Positions 1-5,474 of a DNA stretch of 5,552 nucleotides are shown piece after piece. Under the pieces are notes generated by a model, which did not search any database, was not told the origin of the DNA, and saw only the letters and a program-made list of their open reading frames with translations. This DNA is from an uncultured Eubacteriales bacterium (lineage in GTDB: Bacteria; Bacillota; Clostridia; Oscillospirales; Oscillospiraceae): contig URCY01000078.1 in NCBI GenBank assembly GCA_900546415.1, positions 1 to 5,552 of the forward strand, given 5' to 3'. A program made the position numbers and the translations under genes. How positions within the stretch are numbered: the stretch's first letter is position 1; the number at the start of each line of letters is the position of its first letter.

Positions 1-150
1 TCCTCGCAATGACAAATCTGGTGGGTTTTGCGGGAAAACGGAACGATTTCCGGAACGAAACGATCGAAAACGAAACAATTTCCGGAACGAAACGTTTGAA
101 AAACGATGCGGAGCAATACCGCGCAAAAATGCGCCCTCCTCGCAATGACA
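1..150. repeat. Decayed dispersed-repeat region with a 14-nt motif at each end
   Basis: The motif TCCTCGCAATGACA occurs exactly at 1-14 and again at 137-150. Its reverse complement, TGTCATTGCGAGGA, resembles a short motif that recurs in intergenic repeats of many bacteria; that link comes from memory and was not searched. Between the copies the DNA is A-rich and CGAAA-rich, unlike the neighbouring genes, and contains a tandem repeat (44-107) and a small hairpin (GCGCA 121-125, loop AAAA, TGCGC 130-134). I see no gene here. A 60-codon open frame at 9-191 runs through the repeats and a terminator and is best read as chance. The element may continue beyond the left edge. Confidence 0.5.
44..107. 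repeat. Two-copy tandem repeat, unit about 32 nt
   Basis: The core TTTCCGGAACGAAACG is present exactly at 47-62 and at 79-94, giving a period of 32 nt. Similarity continues into the following GAAAACGA / GAAAAACGA stretch, with one inserted A and a few substitutions. TTCCGGAA is itself a palindrome inside each copy. The function is unknown; it lies inside the repeat-rich spacer downstream of glmS. Confidence 0.75.
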
Positions 151-152
151 GA

Positions 153-187
153 AAACTGGCAGGTTTTATGAAAAAACCTGCCAGTTT
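153..187 (-). terminator. Strong hairpin terminator, possibly bidirectional
   Basis: A perfect 15-bp stem (153-167 with 173-187) encloses a 5-nt loop. The core is CTGGCAGG/CCTGCCAG, flanked by A and T runs. Read on the minus strand it ends in TTTTCTGT, the form of an intrinsic terminator for transcription leaving glmS. Read on the plus strand the tail is only TTTCTAAA, so it could also stop a gene arriving from the left. It lies about 165 nt past the glmS stop. Confidence 0.7.
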
Positions 188-227
188 CTAAATCGGAATG
201 TTTTGATCTGTCGCAGGGCGACACCGC

Positions 228-253
228 AACGGCGCTTCTCCCGAAGCGCCGTT
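228..253 (-). terminator. GC-rich stem-loop downstream of glmS
   Basis: An 11-bp perfect stem (228-238 with 243-253, core CGGCGCTTC/GAAGCGCCG) closes a 4-nt loop. It is the first strong hairpin after the glmS stop on the minus strand, about 100 nt away. The minus-strand tail after it is TTGCGG, not a T-run, so alone it would be a weak terminator. It could instead protect the mRNA 3' end, with the hairpin at 153-187 ending transcription. A weaker hairpin (AGCG/CGCT, 304-316) with five minus-strand T residues at 300-304 lies between it and the stop codon. Confidence 0.5.
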
Positions 254-353
254 TCACGCGGACGCAAGTCTGCATTTCCCCAGCATCTTTCACACGATCA
301 AAAAGCGTATTTCGCTGCGCAGCCCCGCTTCAGCCTCCGGGCGGGCGTCAGGA

Positions 354-2195
354 TCACTCAACGGTAACGGATTTTGCAAGATTGCGCGGCTTATCGACGT
401 CGCAATCGCGCGCCAGCGCGACATAATAGGCAAAAATTTGCAGCGGCACGACGTTCAGGCTGGGCTGGAGCACCGGGTGCGTCTGCGGCACGAGCAGATA
501 ACGGTCGACGCTCTTGGCGATCTCGGCCTCGTTGCGGGCGGTGGTGACGCCGAGGACGTTCGCGCCGCGCGCCTTGACCTCCTTGACGTTGGACATGGTC
601 TTCTCGAACAGCTCCTGCACGGTCGCCAGCGCAATGACGAGCGTGTTATCCTCGATCAGCGAGATCGGACCGTGCTTCAGCTCTCCGGCGGCATAGGCCT
701 CGGAGTGGACATAGGCGATCTCCTTGAGCTTCAGACTGCCCTCGAGGCAGGTCGCGCTGTCGACGTTGCGGCCGATGAAGAACACGTCGTGATGCTCCTT
801 ATATTGCTCGGCCAGCACTCTGATCTCCTCCAGATACTCCGGCGTGAGCATTTTTTCCATCTGGTCGGGCAGCTCGACGAGCGCCTTGACCATTGCGTCA
901 TACTGCTCGGGCAGGAGCGTGCCGAGAGTCTGCGCCATATAAAGCGAAATCAGATACATCACGGAGAGCTGGGTGGAATAGGCCTTCGTGGTCGCGACGG
1001 CGATCTCCGGCCCGGCCCAAGTGTAAATGACGTCGCTGGCGGCCTTTGAAATCGCGCTGCCGACCACGTTGACAATCGCAAGCGTGCGCGCGCCGAGGCT
1101 CGTGGCCGAGCGCGTCGCGGCCAGCGTGTCGGCCGTCTCGCCGGACTGGCTGATGATGATCACAAGGGTGTCGTCGCCGAGCACCGGCTCGGAATAGCGG
1201 AACTCCGAGGCCAGGATCGGCTCGACCGGGATGCGGCAGGTCTTTTCGATCACATATTTGCCGACGCAGCCGACATAATAGGCCGAGCCGCAGGCGACGA
1301 TATAGATGCGGCGCAGGCCGCGCAGATAGTCCTCCGTGAGGTTCAGGTCATCGAGCACGACGCGGCCGTTACGGATGCGCGGACTGATGGTCGCGCGCAG
1401 CGCCTTGGGCTGCTCGTGGATCTCCTTGAGCATGAAGTGCGGATAGCCGCCCTTCTCGGCCGCAGACATCTCCCACGCGATGTGCTCCGGCTCCTTGATG
1501 ACGCGTTCGCCGATGGCGTTATAGAACGCGGCGCTGTCGGCCGTGAACTCGACAAGGTCGCCGTCGTTGAGATAAACGACCTCGCGGGTGTATTTCAGAA
1601 TAGCCGGGACGTCCGAGGCGACAAAATTCTCGCCCTTGCCATAGCCGAAGATCAGCGGGCTGTCCTTCTTCATCGCCAGCATCCTGCCGGGACGGTCGAC
1701 GCAGACGATGGCGAGGGCGTAGCTGCCCTCCATCATTTCGGCCGCGCGCCGCGCCGCGAAGAGCAGGTCGCCCTCCCATTCATAGAAGTATTCCAGCAGA
1801 TTGGCGATGACCTCGGTGTCCGTCTCGGAGACGAAGGTCTTGCCGTTCTTCAGCAGGAATTCCTTCAGCGGCAGGTAATTCTCGATGATGCCGTTGTGGA
1901 CGACGCAGATCTTGCCGTCCGTGGAGCAGTGCGGGTGCGAGTTGACGTCCGAGGGCGCGCCGTGCGTCGCCCAGCGGGTGTGGCCGATGCCGGTCGTGCC
2001 GACGAGCCGCGTGCCGTTTGCGGTCTGCTCGGCCAGCACCGCCAGACGTCCCTTGGTCTTGGAAATGGCGAACGCGCCGTTCGTCGAGACGCAGATACCC
2101 GCCGAGTCATAGCCGCGGTATTCCAGCTTGCTCAGTCCGTCCAAGAGGATCGGCGCGGCCTGCCTCGCTCCGACGTATCCAACAATTCCACACAT
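354..2195 (-). CDS. glmS: Glutamine--fructose-6-phosphate aminotransferase (isomerizing), GlmS
   Basis: Cytoplasmic enzyme making glucosamine-6-phosphate and glutamate from fructose-6-phosphate and glutamine, the first committed step to UDP-GlcNAc for peptidoglycan. At 613 aa it matches the usual family length of about 600-610. The N-terminal class II glutaminase domain (about 1-220) starts MCGIVGYVG; Cys2 becomes the N-terminal nucleophile after Met removal. It also shows TRWATHG (73-79), NG (101-102) and SETDTE (123-128). Two SIS sugar-isomerase domains follow: CGS (302-304), SQSGETADT (349-357), ATTKAYSTQL (401-410), then KLKEIAY with E492 and ELKHGP with H508. The C-terminus has the catalytic-type lysine K608 in NLAKSVTVE. 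The frame stays open far upstream to 3023, but the start at 2195 is fixed by Cys2 and by a GGAGG 8 nt before the ATG. All key residues are intact, so it should be active. It is the last gene of the minus-strand run, after dprA. Confidence 0.98.
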   Translation of the reverse strand: MCGIVGYVGARQAAPILLDGLSKLEYRGYDSAGICVSTNGAFAISKTKGRLAVLAEQTANGTRLVGTTGIGHTRWATHGAPSDVNSHPHCSTDGKICVVHNGIIENYLPLKEFLLKNGKTFVSETDTEVIANLLEYFYEWEGDLLFAARRAAEMMEGSYALAIVCVDRPGRMLAMKKDSPLIFGYGKGENFVASDVPAILKYTREVVYLNDGDLVEFTADSAAFYNAIGERVIKEPEHIAWEMSAAEKGGYPHFMLKEIHEQPKALRATISPRIRNGRVVLDDLNLTEDYLRGLRRIYIVACGSAYYVGCVGKYVIEKTCRIPVEPILASEFRYSEPVLGDDTLVIIISQSGETADTLAATRSATSLGARTLAIVNVVGSAISKAASDVIYTWAGPEIAVATTKAYSTQLSVMYLISLYMAQTLGTLLPEQYDAMVKALVELPDQMEKMLTPEYLEEIRVLAEQYKEHHDVFFIGRNVDSATCLEGSLKLKEIAYVHSEAYAAGELKHGPISLIEDNTLVIALATVQELFEKTMSNVKEVKARGANVLGVTTARNEAEIAKSVDRYLLVPQTHPVLQPSLNVVPLQIFAYYVALARDCDVDKPRNLAKSVTVE

Positions 2196-2203
2196 ATAAA
2201 AAA

Positions 2204-2208
2204 CCTCC
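2204..2208 (-). promoter_or_regulatory. glmS ribosome binding site that decides the start
   Basis: Minus-strand GGAGG lies 8 nt before the ATG at 2195. It settles the start against in-frame alternatives further up, including an ATG at 2252 that would add 19 residues before the obligatory Cys and has no comparable site. A small GC hairpin (2226-2230 with 2235-2239) sits about 17 nt upstream of it and could affect access to the site. Confidence 0.85.
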
Positions 2209-2266
2209 AATAAATCGATCAGGCTGCCGCGCGGGCGGCCTGCAAAAGTCATATGAAGCGGCGCCC

Positions 2267-2364
2267 CTTTTCGATGAGACAACAAAACCCGCGTGCGGGG
2301 GACTGCTGCGGTCGGGCAAGCGTCCGGGGCGTGGTGTCGCTTTTCGATAAGACAACAAAAACCC
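2267..2364 (-). repeat. Duplicated T-tract/TCGAAAAG module in the glmS leader
   Basis: Two near-identical segments lie 73-74 nt apart on the minus strand. The upstream copy (2364-2340) and downstream copy (2290-2267) both read GGG, T-run, GTTGTCT, Y, ATCGAAAAG. They differ by one T in the run and one T/C change. Each follows a hairpin (2361-2392 and 2288-2299), and weaker similarity extends back into those hairpins (shared CGCAG.AGT.CCC spacing). This looks like a diverged duplication of a hairpin-plus-T-tract unit inside the 5' leader of glmS. Possible roles are serial attenuation or a two-copy regulatory RNA element; a non-functional repeat remnant is also possible. Confidence 0.7.
2288..2299 (-). 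terminator. Second, weaker terminator-like hairpin in the glmS leader
   Basis: On the minus strand CCCGC/GCGGG can form a short stem (4 bp with a 4-nt loop, or 5 bp with a strained 2-nt loop) directly followed by TTTTGTTGTCT. It takes the same position relative to the repeated TCGAAAAG motif as the stronger hairpin at 2361-2392. It may be a degenerate terminator or attenuator. A larger fold using the CCCG further upstream in the leader is also possible. Confidence 0.4.
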
Positions 2365-2392
2365 ACAGCGCGGGAACTCCTGCGCTGTGGGT
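2361..2392 (-). terminator. Terminator-like hairpin between dprA and glmS
   Basis: An 11-bp perfect stem (2361-2371 with 2382-2392, core CCCACAGCGC/GCGCTGTGGG) has a 10-nt loop. On the minus strand it is followed by TTTTTGTTGTCTT, a good intrinsic terminator tail. It lies about 67 nt past the dprA stop and would end the helicase-dprA transcript. It also sits right at the expected start of a transcript from the promoter at 2395-2423, so in a glmS mRNA it would be a 5'-terminal hairpin or an early attenuator. Confidence 0.7.
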
Positions 2393-2394
2393 CA

Positions 2395-2423
2395 ATTATA
2401 CTGCATGAATTTGTCAAAATCAA
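2395..2423 (-). promoter_or_regulatory. Putative sigma-A promoter for glmS
   Basis: On the minus strand a perfect TATAAT (2395-2400) is 17 nt from TTGATT (2418-2423). The surrounding 2393-2458 stretch is strongly A+T-rich, as expected for a promoter. Transcription would begin near 2388, giving a leader of about 190 nt before the glmS ATG. A TTGACA also occurs at 2412-2417, but its 11-nt spacing is too short to serve as the -35. The start point would fall within the hairpin at 2361-2392, which is unusual. Confidence 0.6.
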
Positions 2424-2458
2424 CTGAAAATTTGTTTTTTTCGTTTGAATTGAAAAAG

Positions 2459-3334
2459 TCAGTCGAAAATGGATAATTCCGTCACGCAATAATCTGCCAG
2501 TGACGATATATTCGTCGGAACAGGCGTCGCGCCGTGTGCAAGCAGGGTCAGACTTCCGGGGCTGTCGTCGTCCGGAACACAGAGGCGGCTCAGGCCGCGA
2601 CGAAGATTGTCCTGCGCACCCGACCAGCTCCCACCCGCGCCCGGCGTGCAGGCGGCGACGAAGGCAGTCTCGCCGAGCGCATGGATGAAGTGGTTGCGGC
2701 GCAGGGCGCGCGCGGCCGAAAAGCCGACGTCCGCTCCCTGATCGCTCACGAACAGGCGGCGCGCCGTCTCGGGACGGCGGCAGAGCGCGTCCGGCACGAA
2801 GCTCACAACGCACCCGCCGCGCCGCAGACAGGCATCCTGCGCGGCGCGATCCGCACCGGCGGCGTCCCCGGAGACGAGCGTGAAGCCCTCTTCGGCGCAG
2901 AGCGCGCCGATGCGCCGTGCAAATTCCAGCGCCTCGCCCGCAATGCTCCTCGAGCCGGCAAGCGCAACGCAGCGCGTTTGCAGCAGCGCCGCGTCGCCCC
3001 GGCAGAACAGCACCGGCGGGCATTCCGCGCCCAGCCGGCGCAGCCGTGCCGGGAACTCCGGCTCGCTCTGCGCCAGGATCGATAACGGCGCATAGCGCGC
3101 GGCATAGCGCCGCAGAGCGTCCGGCCGGTCGAGCAGTGCGGCGACCCGCGCGGCAAGCCCGGCAGGGAGGCCGAGCGCGGCCAGCTCGGCGGCGGAGACC
3201 GTGCGCGGCAGGTCGCGCACACCGGCGCGCTCGAGCCGCAGCAGCACCTGTTTGGCCTGCGCGGCGGTCAGCGGCGACACGGCGTCGCCGAGGGCGCAGC
3301 AGAGCAGCGCCGTCACCTGCGCCTGCGGCGTCAT
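2459..3334 (-). CDS. dprA: DprA/Smf-like DNA-processing protein (divergent)
   Basis: DprA proteins bind single-stranded DNA and load RecA in natural transformation; the fold is an extended Rossmann domain. The 291-aa length fits the usual 280-370. An N-terminal helical stretch (about 1-70, possibly SAM/HhH-like) precedes the core: EPEFPARLRRLG...CPPVLFCRGD (91-114) matches the family's YP..L....PP..L...G signature, ALAGSR (124-129) matches VGSR, LVSGDAAGADRAAQDACL (153-170) matches SG.A.GID..AH..AL, and RNHFIHALGE (213-222) matches RN..IA.LS. The core is degenerate: D replaces the residue after SG, AD replaces ID, Q replaces the family His, and the GSLITA segment is altered (GGSWSGA, 234-240). 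No C-terminal winged-helix domain is evident. Its ATG overlaps the helicase stop (ATGA) and no good ribosome site precedes it, so translation is probably coupled. It may be a DprA paralogue not used in transformation; family assignment is firm, function is not. Confidence 0.8.
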   Translation of the reverse strand: MTPQAQVTALLCCALGDAVSPLTAAQAKQVLLRLERAGVRDLPRTVSAAELAALGLPAGLAARVAALLDRPDALRRYAARYAPLSILAQSEPEFPARLRRLGAECPPVLFCRGDAALLQTRCVALAGSRSIAGEALEFARRIGALCAEEGFTLVSGDAAGADRAAQDACLRRGGCVVSFVPDALCRRPETARRLFVSDQGADVGFSAARALRRNHFIHALGETAFVAACTPGAGGSWSGAQDNLRRGLSRLCVPDDDSPGSLTLLAHGATPVPTNISSLADYCVTELSIFD

Positions 3335-4518
3335 CTCAGCCGTTTGCGCGGCGGCGCGGGCGGCTCCTCGGCCGGGATCAGGCAGCCGTAATCGTCGAAC
3401 ACCATCGGCGAAATATGGAAGCCCGCGAATTTGGCGATCTCGTCGAGCTTGGCCTTCTCGGGGAACGAGCCGATCAGCGTGAAGGCGATGCCCTTCTTGC
3501 GGGCGCGGCCGGTGCGGCCGATGCGGTGGATGTAATATTCGTTCTCGTCCGGGACATCATAGTTGATGACGCCGTCGACGTCGTCGACGTCGATGCCGCG
3601 CGAGGCGACGTCCGTCGCGATCAGCACGGGCAGCTTGCCCTTGCGGAAGGCGGCCATGGTCTTTTCGCGCGTGGCCTGCTTGATGTCGCCGTGGAGGCAG
3701 TCGGCCTGAATCCCGGCGCGGCGCAGCTCGTCGCTGAGCCGCTGGCACATGACCTTCGTGTTGCAGAAGACGATCACGCGCTCGAACGCGCCGCTGCGCA
3801 GGATGCGGAGCATGGCCTCTTCCTTCTCCAGCCGCGGCACGGTGATGGAATACTGGTCGATATCCGGCTTGCTCTCCTGCGTGGGCGCAACGGTGATCTC
3901 CACCTCGTCGCGCTGGTACATCCAGCTCACGGTCATGACCTCCTGCGAGATCGTCGCGGAGAACAGGCCGAGATTCTTGCGGTTTTTGATGCGGTTGAGG
4001 ATGCTCGTGACGTCGTCGAAGAAGCCCATGTCGAGCATCCGGTCCGCCTCGTCGAGCACGACGGTTTTGATCTTGTCGAAGCGGATGTTCTTGCGCTTGT
4101 AATGGTCCATCAGGCGCCCCGGCGTGGCCACGACGATCTGCGGGTGGCGGCTCAGGCTCTTGAGCTGCGGCTCCATGCGCTGCCCGCCGTAGAGCACGGC
4201 GACGTTCAGATTTTCATAAAAGGTCATCAGGCTGTGCAGCTCGTCGCCGATCTGCAACGCCAGCTCGCGCGTCGGCGCGAGGATCAGCGCCTGCACGTCC
4301 TCGACGGCCGGGTCAATGTGCTCGATGATCGGGATGCCGAAGGCGAAGGTCTTACCCGTTCCGGTCGGCGCCTTGGCGATCACGTCGCGCCACTGCTGCA
4401 GCGGCGGAATGGCCTCCTCCTGCACGCGGGTCGGCTGCGTCAGCCCCTTTTGCTCCAGCGCGCGCAGGATCGGCTCGCTGACGCCCAGCTCCTGAAAGGT
4501 CTTTGTCGTTTCCATCAT
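3331..4518 (-). CDS. DEAD-box ATP-dependent RNA helicase
   Basis: Cytoplasmic ATP-driven RNA unwinding, in this family usually serving ribosome assembly, mRNA decay or cold adaptation. All superfamily 2 motifs are visible in 395 aa: Q motif (F8 to Q33, with PTRVQ), Walker A APTGTGKT (50-57), PTRELALQ (82-89), GG (111-112), TPGRL (132-136), DEAD (156-159), SAT (187-189), VIVFCNT (248-254), ATDVASRGIDV (301-311) and HRIGRTGR (331-338). It is essentially the two-RecA-domain core with a short proline/arginine tail (PPAPPRKRLR). It lacks the long C-terminal extension of CshA or the RNA-binding domain of DbpA, so I assign no subfamily name. The start has two tandem ATGs (4518 and 4515), with GGAGAG 8 nt before the first. 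It is the first gene of an operon with the DprA-like gene, overlapping it by 4 nt, and has its own promoter at 4562-4590. No residue appears damaged. Confidence 0.97.
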   Translation of the reverse strand: MMETTKTFQELGVSEPILRALEQKGLTQPTRVQEEAIPPLQQWRDVIAKAPTGTGKTFAFGIPIIEHIDPAVEDVQALILAPTRELALQIGDELHSLMTFYENLNVAVLYGGQRMEPQLKSLSRHPQIVVATPGRLMDHYKRKNIRFDKIKTVVLDEADRMLDMGFFDDVTSILNRIKNRKNLGLFSATISQEVMTVSWMYQRDEVEITVAPTQESKPDIDQYSITVPRLEKEEAMLRILRSGAFERVIVFCNTKVMCQRLSDELRRAGIQADCLHGDIKQATREKTMAAFRKGKLPVLIATDVASRGIDVDDVDGVINYDVPDENEYYIHRIGRTGRARKKGIAFTLIGSFPEKAKLDEIAKFAGFHISPMVFDDYGCLIPAEEPPAPPRKRLR

Positions 4519-4561
4519 ATTAAAAGCTCTCCAAAATTGTAAATATCCTATGAATTATTCT

Positions 4562-4590
4562 AGTATAGCAGATTTTGCAGCCAAATGCAA
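4562..4590 (-). promoter_or_regulatory. Putative promoter of the helicase-dprA operon
   Basis: On the minus strand an extended -10, TGC-TATACT (4562-4570), lies 17 nt from a poor -35 TTGCAT (4585-4590). The extended -10 would compensate for the weak -35. Transcription would start near 4555, giving a leader of about 36 nt before the ATG at 4518. It is back to back with the plus-strand promoter at 4603-4631, with 12 nt between the two -35 boxes. Confidence 0.6.
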
Positions 4591-4602
4591 GCCGTGACGC
4601 AC

Positions 4603-4631
4603 TTGCAAGCGGACAAAGATTGTGGTATAAT
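4603..4631 (+). promoter_or_regulatory. Putative promoter of the TIGR04255-type gene
   Basis: TTGCAA (4603-4608) is 17 nt from a perfect TATAAT (4626-4631), which is preceded by TGG to make an extended -10. Transcription would start near 4638, giving a leader of about 50 nt. The -35 lies inside the palindrome CTTGCAAG (4602-4609). TGCA also occurs at 4576-4579 and 4586-4589, the latter inside the opposing helicase -35, so a shared regulator is conceivable but unproven. Confidence 0.7.
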
Positions 4632-4648
4632 ACACAACAAAAAAGAGT

Positions 4649-4666
4649 GCCGGGATCCGTCCCGGC
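4649..4666 (+). promoter_or_regulatory. Leader hairpin upstream of the TIGR04255-type gene
   Basis: A perfect 7-bp stem GCCGGGA/TCCCGGC (4649-4655 with 4660-4666) has a TCCG loop. It lies between the expected transcription start (about 4638) and the AAAGGAG ribosome site (4674-4680). No T-run follows, so it is not a terminator. It could stabilise the mRNA 5' end, modulate translation or be a protein-binding site. Confidence 0.5.
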
Positions 4667-4688
4667 GAGCCTGAAAGGAGCGTTCCGT

Positions 4689-5474
4689 ATGTTCAACACA
4701 TCCGATCGCGTGCGCTACGCCAAGCCGCAGATGATCGAGGTGATCTGCCAGCTTCGCTTCCCAACGATCCTCTCCATCGAGGCGCGTGAGCCGGTGGATT
4801 TTCAGGAGCGGATCCGCCGGATCTACCCGCTTTACGGCCGCAACATCGAAAAGCTGCCGCCCAAGGTGACCGGCCAGCCGGGCAATATGAAGCTCGAGGA
4901 GCAGCCAAACGTCACGAATTACCAATTCGCCACGGCCGACAGCAGCTGGCGCGTGAATATGACCAAAAACTTCATCTCCCTCGCCACAAACCGCTATACG
5001 GTCTGGGAGGATTTCGCCGGAAAGCTCGACGAGGTGCTGGCTGATTTCATCAAAATTTATCAGCCCGCGCATTTCGAGCGCATCGGTCTGCGTTATATCA
5101 ACGCCTTCTCCCGCCGCGACCTCGGGCTGGACGGCGAGCCGTTCTCCGCGCTGATCGCGCCGGGCTATCTCGGCCTGCTGAACGAGGACGACATCGACGA
5201 GCGGAAGTTCGTCCGCATCACGCAGGAGGCCGAGCTGCAGCTGCCCGGCGGCTGCCGCACGAAGATCCACTGCGGCCCGGGCATGGTGAAAAAGGGCAAC
5301 GTTGAGGACAAAGAGGTCAAATATATTCTGGATCTGGACGTTTTTATGTCGGGCAAGGTTGAGAAGCAGCATTCCGCCGGCGCGCTCATGACCGTGCATA
5401 TGAACGCCGACCGGCTGTTCCGCGGCGCGATCACGCAGACGCTGCATGACGCGATGGAGCCGGAGGCGCTGTAA
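4689..5474 (+). CDS. TIGR04255-type protein of unknown function
   Basis: A 261-aa soluble protein with no visible signal peptide or membrane segment. Its features match the sporadically distributed TIGR04255 family: an N-terminal KPQMIEVICQLRFP (12-25), like the family's P-I-EVV-E-RF opening, and a central HFERIGLRYINAF (128-140), like the R-I-G-L-R-Y-I-N signature. Length also fits (about 250-270 aa). The family's biochemical role is not known to me, so no function is assigned. The frame extends upstream to a TTG at 4575, but that would start inside the promoter region; the ATG at 4689 has AAAGGAG (4674-4680) 8 nt before it and begins right at the conserved segment. It is transcribed away from the helicase operon from its own promoter, with a terminator-like repeat at its stop. 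Base composition resembles the neighbours, so no recent transfer is evident from composition alone. Identification is from remembered signatures, not a search. Confidence 0.8.
   Translation: MFNTSDRVRYAKPQMIEVICQLRFPTILSIEAREPVDFQERIRRIYPLYGRNIEKLPPKVTGQPGNMKLEEQPNVTNYQFATADSSWRVNMTKNFISLATNRYTVWEDFAGKLDEVLADFIKIYQPAHFERIGLRYINAFSRRDLGLDGEPFSALIAPGYLGLLNEDDIDERKFVRITQEAELQLPGGCRTKIHCGPGMVKKGNVEDKEVKYILDLDVFMSGKVEKQHSAGALMTVHMNADRLFRGAITQTLHDAMEPEAL

Noticed and set aside
9..191. Small plus-strand open frame of 60 codons.
   Set aside because: It runs through a tandem repeat and the terminator hairpin at 153-187 and has no convincing ribosome site; chance open frame in repeat DNA.
1416..2213. 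Plus-strand open frame of 265 codons opposite glmS (and a similar one at 438-1049).
   Set aside because: Both are antisense to conserved GlmS motifs, show the same shadow composition and have no family signature.
2395..2417. TTGACA (2412-2417) as the -35 for TATAAT at 2395-2400.
   Set aside because: The spacer would be only 11 nt; TTGATT at 2418-2423 gives the proper 17 nt.
2196..3023. The glmS reading frame stays open upstream to 3023, suggesting an 889-residue fusion protein.
   Set aside because: GlmS must begin Met-Cys for its nucleophile, a GGAGG sits just before that start, and the upstream part is an out-of-frame shadow of dprA plus a promoter/terminator spacer.
3574..3592. Tandem GTCGAC palindromes that look like a short repeat or binding site.
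   Set aside because: They encode the IDVDDVD stretch around helicase motif V; GTC/GAC codons for Asp and Val explain the pattern.
2917..4542. Plus-strand open frame of 541 codons opposite dprA and the helicase.
   Set aside because: It is low-complexity Arg/Ala/Asp/Val-rich translation, the usual antisense shadow of GC-rich codons; it has no recognisable domain and lies opposite two well-supported genes.
4575..4688. TTG start at 4575 giving a 38-residue longer TIGR04255-type protein.
   Set aside because: The extension would cover the promoter and leader hairpin, while the ATG at 4689 has a strong ribosome site and begins at the conserved segment.
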